DNA of 64,000 nt from Paraconiothyrium sp. Pb-2020 (GCA_022419385.1 JAJUBI010000006.1:3162001-3226000); one strand, 5' to 3'. Counted from the first letter of the stretch, positions 21,665 to 33,839 are shown. Numbers and translations: made by a program. Notes: generated from the sequence alone by a model not told the origin.

Positions 21665-23742
21665 TTAGCTCTTCTGATCAAAATTCGTCTCAGTTGTCTC
21701 GGCGAACTCTGAGGCTTCGGCGATCTCTGGGTATCTCAGTGTCTCTGCGCTTGGTCGCGGGCTCACATCGATGATGCTGGAGTCTGGCGTCCATCGTGAG
21801 CTTGAACTTGTGGTCGAATCAGTAGAAGAGTAGTGCCTGAAGCCGTTGGCGACCGAATCGGATACATCCTCATCTTCTTCGTAAGCTGGCGGTGAGCTTG
21901 ATGCGTACCCCGGAAGGCTGTCTGTTCGCGATAGGGGACGTGATGGGAGTTCGGGGATAGAAGTTGGTGGATAGGTTGACGCCGTTGACAACGGGGAGTA
22001 CGGTGCTTGGGGAACAGAGTGTGAGCGTGAGCAAGGACAGTAGTTGTGTGGATAGGTGACAACGCGGCCTTCTTCAGCGGAGCTGACGAGATCATTTACG
22101 ACGCCATGTGCTGCGCGCAATTGTCTGATCTCCTCTTGCATGGCTTCCTCAAGCACACCCTCCTGATGCTGTATGAGACTGCGTTTCTCCTCATAGTCCT
22201 CCATGCGCTCCTGGTCGCGCCAGTTTCCGCGCCACCACTTTCTGAAAGCATGCCTTCGGGCAGCACGGCGGTATTCACGTCGAGTCAGACGTTCTTCGCG
22301 CGCGGCAGCACGTTCTGTGCGAGTGCGGAGGCTACTGCACCGGTGACGAATAACAGTGAAGATACAACCACAGCACAGGATGCCCAAAACAATCTCTAGA
22401 GCGATCACGAATGGCGATTCAGGTGGTGGCATACGTGGTGCACCATGGTGAGAATGAGGCGGCGGTGGGTGGCCAGGGCCATCGTGGTGTGGCGGAGGTG
22501 GTGGTGGAGGTGGGTGGCCAAGGCCGTCATGGTGCGGTGGAGGTGGAGGCGGGGGTGGGTGACCAGGGCCGTCATGGTGCGGTGGAGGTGGAGGCGGAGG
22601 GGCGCCATCAGACTCGATCTTGATGTTGCCTTGCTTGTTGTTCCCTGGTCGCCATACTCGGTGGAAACCATCATCCTTGGGATGGCCCATGGGTGGCGGG
22701 CCGTGGTGATGATGTTGGCGATTGGGTTGAAAACGGACGTAGAGGATTCTCCACGCACCTCGAGCTCCACTTGCGATAGTCTTCGCAACGCAGCTCAAGT
22801 TGTCACACTTCTGTAACTCCTCCTTGAAGCTTTGTGCCTCCTTTCTGACCTGTGAATCGATGTACTTCTTCTTCTCCGCGATAGCTTTGTGAAGCTTCTT
22901 TGCATCCTTTTCGAGGGCTTTTAGTTCTTGAATGTGGTTTTCGAGCTCTGAGTGACCCAAGGTTTCGAAGCCTTCTACACCCTTGAGACTGGGAAGGGCA
23001 AGGCGTAGATGAATAGGAGGGTTGCGCCAAGACTCGGCGTGTTCCCTAGAGCTGGCAATAAGATCGGGCGTAGACTGGAGACGAAGAAGCTCTGGCGGGG
23101 AAGACTGCTTGAAAGAGAGGGTAAAACCAGGGTACGGTAGGCTCAATGACTTTCCGTCGATGGATTTGATGTTGACTGTCAAGACTTGAGCAGTGTCATC
23201 GACCTCTTCTTCGCCGTGTAGACATGCGCTTTCCCATTCTAGATCAAGGTCGTGTTGGAGGAACCAAGCATTCTCCTGGATGTCGGTAACACCGGTGTAG
23301 GATCCGGAGCCAGATGCGAAGTCACCTTTCCATTCTTGAGGAAGGTAGGCTCCGTTCAAAGTGATGTTAGAGACACCACAAGCTTCTCCATTGGCGTGGG
23401 TTTTCACACTCAAGATCTGGAGAAGAAGTAAGCAGTGGGGACAATTTTTGTTGCCTGAAGTGGAGCCTCACGATGGACTCGTCATCATGGCTCGTGCCTA
23501 GACAACCAGCGCAAGGAACGGTAAAGGTCGCTTGTGCATAGTCTTCCTGTGAATCTTGGTAGTATTAGCAGCTGCCTAGAGATGGCGAAAGTGGTAAGAC
23601 ATAAAGACGTACCCAACTCCAGAAGCTTTCTTCCTTCCGGACGTGCAACATCTCCATGGGCAACCTCGCGAGGAAGGACAGCGGCGAGTGCAGGAAGGGC
23701 CCGGGCGCAGGCTACCAAGAGCTTCTTTTTGGAGAACCTCAT
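21665..23742 (-). CDS. Secretory-pathway single-pass membrane protein with Pro/His repeats
   Basis: Three exons: 23742-23613, 23542-23472 and 23416-21665, giving 650 residues. The ATG opening MRFSKKKLLVACARALPAL is chosen because it gives a signal peptide; upstream in-frame starts are non-ATG. Residues 45-220 form a luminal or extracellular domain (YAQATFTVPCAGCLGTSHDD and several paired cysteines). Residues about 223-273 are Lys/Glu-rich and likely coiled coil. Residues 339-387 are a Pro/His tract in tandem units (separate entry). A hydrophobic segment at about 403-423 (VIALEIVLGILCCGCIFTVI) is followed by a basic and then Ser/Pro-rich cytoplasmic tail. The order suggests a type I membrane protein with a proline-rich stalk outside. 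Fungal proteins of this layout are known only as hypotheticals, so no function is assigned. Splice choice at exon 2 was decided by frame. Confidence 0.8.
22457..22603 (-). repeat. In-frame minisatellite encoding Pro/His units
   Basis: Three consecutive units of about 45-51 bp each encode seven or eight prolines followed by HHDGPGH or HHDGLGH. The units differ by few bases, which suggests recent expansion or contraction by slippage. It lies just outside the predicted membrane span of the protein at 21665-23742. Confidence 0.8.
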
Positions 23743-24887
23743 GGTTGGAGAATGAAAGAAAAGCGAACGGAAGAAAGGAACGTCGGTCAAATCTACACCT
23801 AGCAACTCAGTAAAGCAACAGCTGTCGAGCGAAGAACGACAAAGCTGGCCTCTGAACGGAGATCAGGCACCAGCCAGCTCGGGGAGGCGTGATGTTTAAT
23901 GGGGGGCGCAGGCGCGCCAGCATCAGCGCTTGACTGGACGCGTGTCGTTTGGAGCCAGGACCCGAAAGAGTCAGCGGCAGCGGGGCGCAGCACACCCGCT
24001 CGCCGTTCAGCCCTGCGCGTGGGGATGCAAACACGAAGACGTTGTCGATGAAAGGCGAGGAAGGTTGCTTTTGTAGAAAGGTGAGCAGGATGTAGTGTTG
24101 TACTGATATGCTCGCTCGTGTGAGACCAAAAGGCACGAATGAACACCTTCCGTGAGGTGCTCCTTCATCCGGTTGCGTCGGATCACACAGCACACGCCTA
24201 CCAACACCCGAAGACGAGACTAATCCATTCGACTCGGCGAACTTGCGGGCAAAGTCAATTTTCCCCTTATAGATCGACCATTCCGACAAAGGAAACAGAC
24301 GAATAGTGAAAGTTGCTTCCAACAACCCCGTCGGATAGAGGCATTCGTCCCAAACGCACATCGGTAGAAAAGCTCTGCCCGCTATGGTGATCACACCCAC
24401 AGCTTGCGTATACAACTTGTTGCGAGCATAGGACAATGTTTCAGGTTCGCATGGTTGTTGTTCTAGACTACCAGCCTCGGGATGCGTTGCAAGGTTGGAG
24501 AGCGAGGCGCAGACCACCCGTAGGTATCGATAGGACGCGTGCTCTACGAAGTATGGGTGGTCTGAGGTCTTGAGGAGCAAGAAGCGAGCTCTGTAGTAGC
24601 TCCCTACGGTGCTACCATACCACCATGAGGACGGAACTGCAATACCTAGACCAATGCTCTTGTACATTTGGACTGCGCGTAGCAATTGCAGTCGTAACGC
24701 GAAGTGCCAAGATATGGCCCGAGCTCTTTCCCCCAATCTGCAATCCAAACAGCCCACTTGAATGCAACCGCATCTCGGGCCATACCCATTTTATGAGCTT
24801 AACCTCAATTCTCGACTTGGATCACCTGAGACACGATCGTATAGATCTTTCCCATCCTTTTACAACAGCTGGGAGAATCCCTTCGCC
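23743..24887. other. Divergent spacer with an unproven 286-codon ORF
   Basis: The region lies between two divergent genes. A frame with an ATG at 24667 runs on the minus strand to 23807 (286 codons) without a stop. It shows no signal peptide, no domain I recognise, and a composition with many Arg, Ser, Cys and Leu. It would occupy most of the upstream region of the neighbouring genes, so it is listed only as a possibility. Confidence 0.4.
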
Positions 24888-25401
24888 ATGGTACGTCACA
24901 ATAACCACTTTGGCGCAAAGAACCTCAACTAACATACAGACCACAGCTTCCCCTCGGGCTCCTAACGGCCGCCGTAGGGCACCCCATGCTAGTCGAGCTG
25001 AAGAGTGGCGAAACCCTGAATGGCCTTCTTGTCAACTGCGACACGTGGATGAACCTCACCCTCAAAGAGGTGGTGCAGACTAGTGCGGACGGCGACAAGT
25101 TTTGGCGGTTAGCAGAGATATATGTGAGGGGCAGCACGGTTGGTCTCAGATGAATCAATGGAGAAGGAGAAGAAGAATTGGCGCTGATATAAGGCAGATA
25201 AAATACCTACGGGTCCCCGATGAGATTGTGGATGTAGTAAAGGAGCAGCAGGCGAGGGAGCAGGCCTCGAGAGGTGGCCGTGGCGGCCATGCCGGGCGCG
25301 GAGACGGACACCGTGGGGACAGGGGAGGAAGAGGCATGCGCGGTCGAGGAAGGGGCCGCGGGAGAGGTGGAGGTGGAGGTGGCGGTGGTGGCAATGCTTG
25401 A
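24888..25401 (+). CDS. LSM4: U6 snRNA-associated Sm-like protein LSm4
   Basis: Three exons: 24888-24890, 24947-25138 and 25198-25401, giving 132 residues. The first coding exon is only the ATG, followed directly by GTACGT. The Sm fold is complete: Sm1 in HPMLVELKSGETLNGLLVNC with DTWMNLTLKEV, and Sm2 in FWRLAEIYVRGST joined by splicing to IKYLRVPDE. The C-terminus is an RGG-rich tail ending in a glycine run. LSm4 is a ring subunit of the LSm1-7 complex (cytoplasmic mRNA decapping) and of LSm2-8 (U6 snRNA in the nucleus). The RGG tail is typical of eukaryotic LSm4 and probably supports P-body assembly. Family identity is secure. Confidence 0.95.
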
Positions 25402-25936
25402 GGTGGGCATGAGATACAGGGTGCCATACAGGCGGAGAACACGCGCTTGACGATTCGGATATACCCCCGCGCGCTCTCGCATAATGTTTGCGCAGAGTTG
25501 CTTTTGGGCGACGGAGATGTACCTGCGGAGTCGAAGAGTGGGAAGAACGAGTGGAAGTTCGAAGAACCAGCGACAGCGTCAAATCAAAACAACTCAAGCC
25601 GTCATTATGTACGGTTACGGGAAATCCCGCCGAACGAGCCCACGGCCAAACGAACGTCCCAATTCTTCGTGGTGTCAATCCCATTCTCAAGCCACTGCGT
25701 TAGCTGCCAAACAGTGTTGGGGACGATTGTTCTGTCATGATTCGCTGTGCGAATCGACCGAAAACTCAAATGTATCTCTCACTATGTCACGGTATTGGCA
25801 GAAGACTTGGCGGTACCAAGGTAACAAAAATCCTTGCCGGCTTTGATAGCTTACAATTTCAGGCAACACAGCAAAGGATCAGGACTCTGGCGTAGCGCAG
25901 CAGTATGCAATTTTAGTAGGATTGATTTTGCTTGCG
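25402..25936. other. Convergent 3' spacer
   Basis: The region lies between the 3' ends of LSM4 and the K+ channel gene. No gene seen. Confidence 0.5.
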
Positions 25937-28900
25937 CTAATTCATTCGCCCAACACTCTCCTGGGCAGCTTCAGTTTTACCAGGCTTCAAACTTACAGAA
26001 CTGCTCGACCCTGCATCCGCAGCACCATTATGCCTCTGATCATGCCTGGCCAACTCCCCATCACCCACCCATCCATCGACCCAGTCATCTGCATCCACAC
26101 CTCCATCCTCCCTGGTCCCACCCCGCTCCAGCTCCTGCTCTCCTACAGGTACATACGACTTCTTTGCCAGCCTAACCAAGCTCTCACACAGTCTTTGCAA
26201 TAACCACTCGCTCTCACTCAGCCCACTCATAAGCGGGCTGTCTGGACCGATCCAATCCCATCCCACCAAACCTTCTTCATCTTCCACATCGGAGTCGCCC
26301 TGATTCCCGGTTTTGTCGCCGGTAAGGCGAATTAGCCGGGCGAAGTCGACCCATTCTTCGAAGGTATAGCGTTTAGGTTTGGGGAGGTGCCTTACTAGGT
26401 CAGCGAAACTTGACCTTTTGAAGCTGGTGTTATGTTTTGAGAAAACTTACATGTCCGCAGCAACGCGCTTGATACAGAGCGCAATATGGTGCGCAATAGC
26501 CTTGGGGCCGGGGACCTCCCCCAGCGCATCTTTGTCTGCCTCGGCCGCCAGCACAGGCAGCGTCGGTGCAATAGCGTCATTGTCCGCATCATCAGGTGGT
26601 TCCTCGATTTGCGCCTCAGCAGCAGCTACATCTCTGACCTGCGCATCCCAGTTGGGATCCTCCACCGGCTTATCTGGGTTATCTAGTTCGAAACCCCGTG
26701 CTACTCGTTTCCTCGCTTTTCTTTCTGCAACCCGCTTCTCCACCCAATTCACTAGTCTGAGGAGTGAGGGGTGCTTATCGAGGAAGGTACGCCATATACC
26801 ATGTTTGGGAAGGACGGTGAAATCGGCGAACTTGTCGCTCCAGCGGCGGAACTTTTCGACGACGGTGTCGCCGAGGTCGGACACCAGAATGGTCATTGTA
26901 GGCACGGCGATGAGGGACCAGATGACAAAGAAACAGCGGCCTGCGCTGGATTTGGGGGCTAAATCTCCTATGGAGGTATGAGGAAGAATACTGTGCGCTT
27001 CGCGCGAAGAGGGAACTCACCATAGCCAATCGTCAAGAGCGATATATAGCAGAAGTAGAGCGCTTTGAAATAGGTCATGCCTTGGGCTTTCTTCTCGGCC
27101 TGGGCGCGAATTAGCGTGTAGGATAGAAATCAAGGGTATATCAGGCTTCTGTCCAAACGGGTCAAAGGCACGCAAAACGAAATTGTGACTTACCTGCCAG
27201 AACACAACGGCACCAACAAGCCACAAGATACCGAAGGCAAACATCGAAAATGACAATGCCAGCCACTGCCTATACTTCCTCGACTTATGTTGGATGTTCC
27301 GCATCGCTTCAAAGCGATCCCTTTCTTCTTTCAACAGGATCAATCGCTGCTTCTTATTCTTCCCGGGAGTAAGTGCATTCGGCAGCGGCCCAAACGTTGC
27401 CTTTCTCACTCTCTCCCCCATAGGTGTCCGCATCACCCTCGGCTCTGTGGGAGCACTGATCCTCAAACGTCTTCTTTCCTTGAACGAGCGTCTTCGAATG
27501 AGGTGATGCTCAGCGTGTTCGCGTTGACGGAGGTCGAAGGAGGTGGTAACGGTGCGCTCAGCGGTCCTCTGCCGAATGCGATCGGTGTGCTTCATAACTA
27601 TATTCTCCTCGCCGAGTTCACGCATGAACTTGTAAATCGAGCTCACGATCAAAGCTAGCGTTATGATGCCACCGACGGAGAAAGGAAACACGATGCCCCT
27701 CCCGAGATTGGTTGTAGGGTAGAAGTCTCCAAAACCGACCGTGAGGACGGTCACATCGCAGAAATACAATGAATCCGCGTACTGCCAGCCTTGCCCGGCG
27801 TTATCTTCAATCCTCATGAAGACTGCCGCGCCGCCGCCGAGCCAAATGAAGAACACCATTGTCTGCAGGATGAGTGTGCGCTGGGAGTCAGACAGTGCAA
27901 AATTGTCAGGGTAATGGCCGAGGAAGTAGCCGAGCATGTTGATCATGAGGAGCATAGAGCAGAGTAGGTAGAACGAAGCTGCAGCGATGGCGTACCAGAA
28001 GCCTTGCGTATAGGTTTGGTAAGGACGATTGGGTGGGGCATAGATCTCCATACTTGCTGTGATGCCGATGAGGAAGCCGGTGGCGACGTACCAAAGAATG
28101 ATGGTGGCTGGCAGTGCGATAATGTATCGGATGCGCTGCGTAAAGTTGAAGAGGAGGAAGACGTTTCCCAGGAAGCCGCAGATGAGGGAGGCTACGTTGA
28201 AGTAATAGCACCTATACACATTAACATCTCATTCAAAGGCGGATGGATACACACATGGGTAAGCAAGGTCCAAGCGACTTATGCTTGATATGTATAAGCA
28301 ATACAGCGGCCAGCTTTCCTTAAAGCTTCGGCCTATAGTGTCTCTCGACTTACCATCTCGGATCCGCGAAAGGCTCCCCTTCGAGCTCCGGCACAAGTTG
28401 ACCGTCGATATAGATGTTCATACGCCATGAAGTGACAAGAGCAACAAGAGATGAGATGTTCGCTAGTGGACCAAGAGTCGCGGCGAGTAATGGTATTCCA
28501 GTAGAGGCAAACCACCAGTCACTGCAATAAAATCAGCACATCGTGGAGGATCGCAATAACGCGAGAAATTAAAGTCAGTAAACAGACAGAATTTGACTAC
28601 AAATCGGAAAACGCGATAATCCTAACACGATCAGATCTGATTATTGCACCCAAGGTTCATCCATGAGCACCGCCTTGTACATGATCGTAAGGCACTGAAG
28701 CTTAGATTCGCGTCGCGCTTACCCCAACCTGTCCAATACGAAGCCCCACCCGTACTCTACCGCGTCTTCTAGCTATATCTTTTGGCCTGAAAAACCATAC
28801 AAAGAACGATCGATCTGCGTTCGACTTCTGGAAAACAACATACCTCTTCTCCCCTTGATCATACTTCTTCCAGAACATCAACCGGCTCCCCCTTTTCGTG

Positions 28901-29037
28901 AGCTGTTCTTGAACCTCCCCTTCAACCTTCTCTACATTCTCTTCATTGCGGCGAGCATTTCCGCTTTCAGAGATTTGCGGTTGCTCGGTTGGACTATTAG
29001 GCGTATCATGTGGACGGCTCCAACATTCGGATGTCAT
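25937..29037 (-). CDS. TOK1: TOK1-type two-pore-domain outward-rectifier potassium channel
   Basis: Secure exons: 28772-28723, 28521-28354, 28211-27194, 27099-27021, 26967-26451 and 26390-25937 (about 761 residues). A first exon starting at ATG 29037 (MTSECWSRPHDTPNS) is likely, but its 3' junction is unresolved: the best donor (GTATGT near 28858) is out of phase with the acceptor before LEDAVEYGWGF. Several hydrophobic segments precede the first pore loop with filter TVGFGD. A basic linker of about 120 residues separates it from the second pore with filter TIGYGD, which is rebuilt across an intron. The C-terminal domain includes the fungal signature KRYTFEEWVDFARLIRLTG and ends in an acidic, Gly/Asp-rich tail. 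The protein should sit in the plasma membrane and release K+ on depolarisation. Both filters look functional. Confidence 0.9.
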
Positions 29038-29844
29038 TGTCGGAACCTAAGGAAGCGGCCCTCTCTCGTCACCGATGTCCAGAGGCCATGTTACAGTGTT
29101 GGAAGGTTCCTTGGAGATAGGGGCTCGAAGGGTGGACGAAGCCGATCAAGGTAATGCGTATATGTCAAATACACTGGCCCGGTAGGACGTGTAGGCAGTC
29201 GCAAGATGCTGTGCCGAGTAACGGCGCTAGAGAGGTAACAAAGGATACTGTGAAAGGTGGAAGCGGATACGAACTCCTCTAGAAACCAGGTTTGAGTTTG
29301 GAGATACTGTCGCAAAACGCCAATAGATGTTGGAATCGGAAGTTACCGCAGGCGCGGGACGTACGATCGGCGTAGTCGGCAGATCTGGGAGCGGATCGTT
29401 GCGCGACTGTGAAATGCTAGCGTCGTGCGTCACCTCGGAACAAGCTTCTACAAGCTTTTGTCTAATTGGACGCAGATACACATTGCTCATCATGGAGCGG
29501 CATGACTGATCACAAGCTACCAAAGTACAACGCGTGTCGAATCGCTAATCCGCGTGTGCGCTTGAAGCGTTTACATCTTAACATCTAGGAGTATATACAA
29601 GAACTACTCTATAAGTAGATTGCAGGATCCTGGACACCATCGCAAACAATCGATGCCGTGCCGCAAGATACCTGCTGTACGCGTAGATCGCAGAGTGACC
29701 TACGCAGCACATGATCATCGATCTTCGCTTGCCCCTGTCTCGGTGAGGCTTATGTTGGTGTGACACCCAGCAACTTGCGTCTAGGCGTGTTCAAGGTGTT
29801 TTCCATTATCACCCAGTGCGCGCTCTTCGTCATCAAAAGCGAGC
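29038..29844. other. Upstream region of the K+ channel gene
   Basis: No clear gene. A 98-codon minus-strand frame (29227-29523) contains a readable stretch but has no recognisable domain. The left part should hold the K+ channel promoter. Confidence 0.45.
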
Positions 29845-30994
29845 TTATTGCGACTTGAGCTTCTCAGTGAGCTCCGGTACCTTCTCGAACAGATCGCCAA
29901 CCAGACCAACGTCTGCGACCTGAAAGATAGGCGCATCACCGTCCTTGTTGATGGCGGCAATGACCTTACTGTCCTTCATACCAGCCAAATGCTGGATAGC
30001 GCCTGAGATACCGGCACAGAGGTAGAGCTTCGGCGCAACGTTCTTGCCCGTCTGTCCGACCTGCAGACTGTTGTCGGCAAAGCCACTGTCAACGGCAGCG
30101 CGGGAGGCTCCAATGGCAGCGCCAAGCGCATCTGCCAGCGGAGGCATCAGGCGGTCGAACTCCTCCTTTGACTTAAGACCACGGCCTCCTGACACGACCT
30201 TCTCTGCCGAACCAAGATCAGGCCTGTCCGACTTGGCCAGATCTTCGGATATCCATTCCGAAATGCTCTCGGCTTTGGGGTCTACACCTTCTTCTACCGC
30301 GGCTGATCCACCTTGGGTCTCTGGAGCGGGGAACGCTGTGCCGCGGACGGTGATGACTTTCTGTTGGTCGGATGACTGTACGGTAAGAATGGCATTGCCT
30401 GCGTAGATGGGTCGCACGAATGCTGCGACAATAAATTAGACGACGTTGTGTTCTAGTAATTGCCCCAACTTACTGTCTTCACTTTCAATCGCGGTGATGT
30501 CCGAGACGGCCTGCACATCTAAAAGTGCAGCAACACGAGGCAGAAGATTCTTGCCGAACGCTGAGTGTCCAGCCAAGATGTGTGTATATCCTCCCTTCTT
30601 GATGTTCTCCACGAGCAGCGGAGCGTAGTTCTCGGGCAAGCCCTGAAGCAACAATAAGTAACGGCGCGCATGCAATCATGTGCGCACATACCTTCTCGTA
30701 CGCGCCGTTCTCGACGTATATAACCTTCTCAATGCCTTTGACCTTGGCTGCGTCGTCGGCCACTGACTTCACCCCACTTCCGGCAACAAAGGCTGTTATC
30801 GAGCCACCGAGCTTGGTACCGGCGGTAATGGCAGAGAGCGACGCAGGATTGAGCTTTCCGTCTCTTTGCTCGAGGACTGCCAACGTCGATAGTAAACGGG
30901 CGAGGGCAGAGTACTGGGGAACGGTAACGGGTTGCGACAACCGGAGCTGATTTCGCGCCTGCCGGAGGGCGGTTTGACGGGCAGTCGAGAACAT
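29845..30994 (-). CDS. ETFA: Electron transfer flavoprotein alpha subunit, mitochondrial
   Basis: Three exons: 30994-30692, 30642-30474 and 30422-29845, giving 349 residues, the usual length for ETF-alpha. The N-terminus (MFSTARQTALRQARNQLRLS) is Arg/Ser-rich without acidic residues and fits a mitochondrial presequence. The N-terminal ETF domain contains HILAGHSAFGKNLLPRVAALL and the C-terminal FAD-binding domain contains VVSGGRGLKSKEEF, SRAAVDSGFADNSLQVGQTG, KLYLCAGISGAIQHLAGMKD and AINKDGDAPIFQVADVGLVG. With ETF-beta it passes electrons from acyl-CoA and other matrix dehydrogenases to ETF-ubiquinone oxidoreductase. All binding motifs are intact. It is divergent from the RSC8 gene over a 437-bp shared upstream region. 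Confidence 0.95.
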
Positions 30995-31431
30995 GGCGGG
31001 CTTCAATTGCAGTTAATGCACAACAATATCAACGATTCCGACTCCAAAGTGGTGTTGTGGATGTAGGCTCAGTAAAGAAGCAAGAAGCTGGCCAGCGTCG
31101 GAAGCTTGAGGCGAACACCTCGGCTTGCAAACCATCCCCGGTCGCTCCAGATAACTGCATAGGGCGGCGCTGCAGCCAAGAGAATTCACGTGACGAGAAC
31201 GGCGGGCGCAGGGCGCATCCACCTGCTAAGCGGAAAAGTATCGCGTCAACTCGCGACGGCCACCATCAGAGCGCATCATCCCAAGCAACCCCACATTCAT
31301 TACCAGATCACCCGTCGTCGCGCTCTTGACAGCTTTCGCATCCGGTGCGCAGCTTCCGCGTCTCCTGTTGCGACTTGCGCCCTCCCTTGTCATTCCTATC
31401 GAGCTGCCCGAACTTGCAAGTCAAAGAAGCT
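30995..31431. promoter_or_regulatory. Shared upstream region of ETFA and RSC8, with an E-box
   Basis: The two ATGs face away from each other across 437 bp. The palindrome TCACGTGA (31186-31193) lies near the middle; CACGTG is the core bound by bHLH regulators such as Cbf1 in yeasts. A role for both genes is inference. Confidence 0.45.
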
Positions 31432-33839
31432 ATGGCTGACGACGCGACTGCCACGCCGGCTGCGGCCCCAGATGTTGCAGGTGAGAGTGCCGCACAGGCG
31501 CAATCGCACGCCCAAGATGACCAAGGTAAGTCTTCGTGACACCGTACTCTACTTGCACTTCTTATCACCGCGCTCGGCGTCCCTGAACGCCAGCCATGGA
31601 TCTTGACGGCTGGGACTTCCTCAATATCGACACCCCACATGACACCCCACACGACGGCTTTGAGCTTGGAGATGGCAGATCTTCACCCGTGAGTTTGGCA
31701 CGACTAAGCGACTTTGTAGACACTTCGATGCTAGACGACCCGGCCATCAAGGAGACATCGCGCGAACCCTCGACGACCACGCCTGCACCCGTGTCCGACA
31801 ACCCGCTTGATGCGCCAGATGGCCCCAGACCCGAGGCCGAAGATGCAGACGGTCAGGACGACGAAGAGATGGGTGGCGTTGAGGATGCAAAGAAAGAGAA
31901 GGACGCAGACGCTGCAGACCCAGATGCGCAGGCAAAAGCAAGCCTTCAAGCCACTGCGCGCTCCCATCTCGTTGCCCAGACATACGCGACCATTATCCCC
32001 AGCTATGCGACATGGTTCGACATGCGCTATATTGACCGTCGCGAGAGCAAGGCCCTGCCAGAGTTCTTCAACGGCCGCAATCGCAGCAAGACACCTGCTG
32101 TGTACCGCGACTATCGCGACTTCATGATCAACACATACCGCTTGAACCCTGACGAGTACCTTACTGTCACCGCATGCCGCCGCAATCTGGCAGGCGATGT
32201 GTGCGCCATTATGCGCGTGCATGCTTTCTTGGAACAGTGGGGTTTGATCAACTACCAGGTAATATGCAAGCATTCGTTGTCATGTGCGTTGTCTAATATA
32301 GCATAGGTTGACCCTCAAGAGCGCCCATCAAATATCGGCCCCCCAACAACTAGCCATTTCCGTCTCACCGTCGACACTCCACGAGGACTGCAAGCCTTCC
32401 AGCCTGCGCCAAACTCAAAGGTCACCGAGGGAAAGCCGCATGCCGGAACCGAGCGAGCTGCTAGCCAGCAGCCAATCGCAAAGGCTGAGACCAAAACCCT
32501 AGTGGGCCGGAACATCTACGAGTCGAACGGAAAGGAAGTTTCCGCCGAACCTGATAAGGCAGCGAACGGTGAGGGTGCGAGTAACGGTGCTAGTGGCTCG
32601 GTCGACTTGGAAAAGCTCGAGAAAGAGACCAGGGAGCCAGCGAAGAAGGTCATCTGCCACTTCTGCGGAATCGACTGCAGCCGCCTTTATTACCACCACA
32701 CGAAGACCTCGGATGTGCCCGGCCGCCAGAATAGAGAAGAGCTTTGCCCGCGATGCGTGGTCGACAAGCACTACTCTCGAGGCTTGAACTCGGAAGACTT
32801 CGTGAAGGTTGACCGAGGAGATTACCCACCCACACCCGACGTTGAGGATAACTGGACCCAGGAGGAGTTGCTGTTGTTGCTGGAAGGGCTGGAGATGTGT
32901 GATGATGACTGGAACGGTGTCGCCGATCACGTCATGACAAAGACACGCGAACAGTGTGTGATGAAGTTCCTGCAGCTTGAAATCGACAGCAAGTATGCCG
33001 AACCAGAAGGCACGCAATCAGAAGGCGGTGCACCATCAACCAAGTTCCTCCGCGATTTGGAATATCTTAAGGAGGGCCGTCTGCCAATCTTCCACGGCGA
33101 TAATCCTATCCTGAGTGTCGTCGGTTTCCTCGCAGGACTGGCACCAGCCAGTGTATCAGAAGCCGCCGTGGCTGCCAATCGAAGCGTTGCACAGATGAGG
33201 AAAGATCTCAACGATAAGATAAACAACGTCCAACCTGGTACAAGCGACAAGGGCAAGGAAAAAGAGAAGGCAGCAGAGGGTGAAGTCAAGAGTGAAGATG
33301 CTATGGAAGTCGATACCGCACAGTCTGCCGATGCAGAGCGGGGCGTTGTCAGTGCCGACCCTCAAGAAAGCAACCCCCTCGCTACGCTTCCGTTCGCCCT
33401 CTCAGCAGCCCGTTCTGCAGCACTCGCCTCGCATGAGGAACGCCATATCACGCGCCTTGTCTCTGGCGCAGTGAACTTGCAGTCACAAAAATTGCAGCTC
33501 AAGATGCAGCACTTCAACGACTTCGAAAAGCTTCATGCTGCTGAGCGTCGCGATTTGCAGCGCCGCCGTCAGCAGCTCTTTATGGATAGGTTGAACTTCC
33601 AGCGACGGGTGCGCGCGCTAGAGGAAACGACTAAGAAGATCAGCAGCAACCTTGGTGGGCCTGCTGGTCTTCCCGGTTCCGTGAGCCCCGAAGATGCTGT
33701 CAAGGCGCTGACCGATGCCATTGCATTGTTCGGTGTTGGCAAGGGTGAGGAGGGTGTTGGTGTGAAGAGGGACAGTGTGGATGGCAGCGTACAGCCTATT
33801 GCCGAAGGCGCCGAAGGATTTGGCAAACAGGAGTTGTAG
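31432..33839 (+). CDS. RSC8: SWI3/RSC8-type chromatin remodelling complex subunit
   Basis: Three exons: 31432-31525, 31594-32258 and 32307-33839, giving 763 residues. After an acidic N-terminus comes a SWIRM domain at about residues 160-253 (IIPSYATWFDMRYI to AFLEQWGLINYQV), a ZZ-like zinc finger at about 370-410 (CHFCGIDC, CPRCVVDKHY) and a SANT domain at about 435-480 (NWTQEELLLLLEGLEMCDDD). A C-terminal Arg-rich coiled coil follows (ERRDLQRRRQQLFMDRLNFQ). This is the domain order of Swi3/Rsc8/Moira proteins, core scaffolds of SWI/SNF and RSC. Fission yeast uses one such protein (Ssr2) in both complexes. I cannot tell from this window whether a second paralogue exists, so the symbol is by domain order. 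Confidence 0.92.

Noticed and set aside
25109..25690. Minus-strand open frame of 193 codons over LSM4
   Set aside because: It is antisense to the LSm4 RGG tail and spacer; the Pro-rich translation is the mirror of glycine codons.
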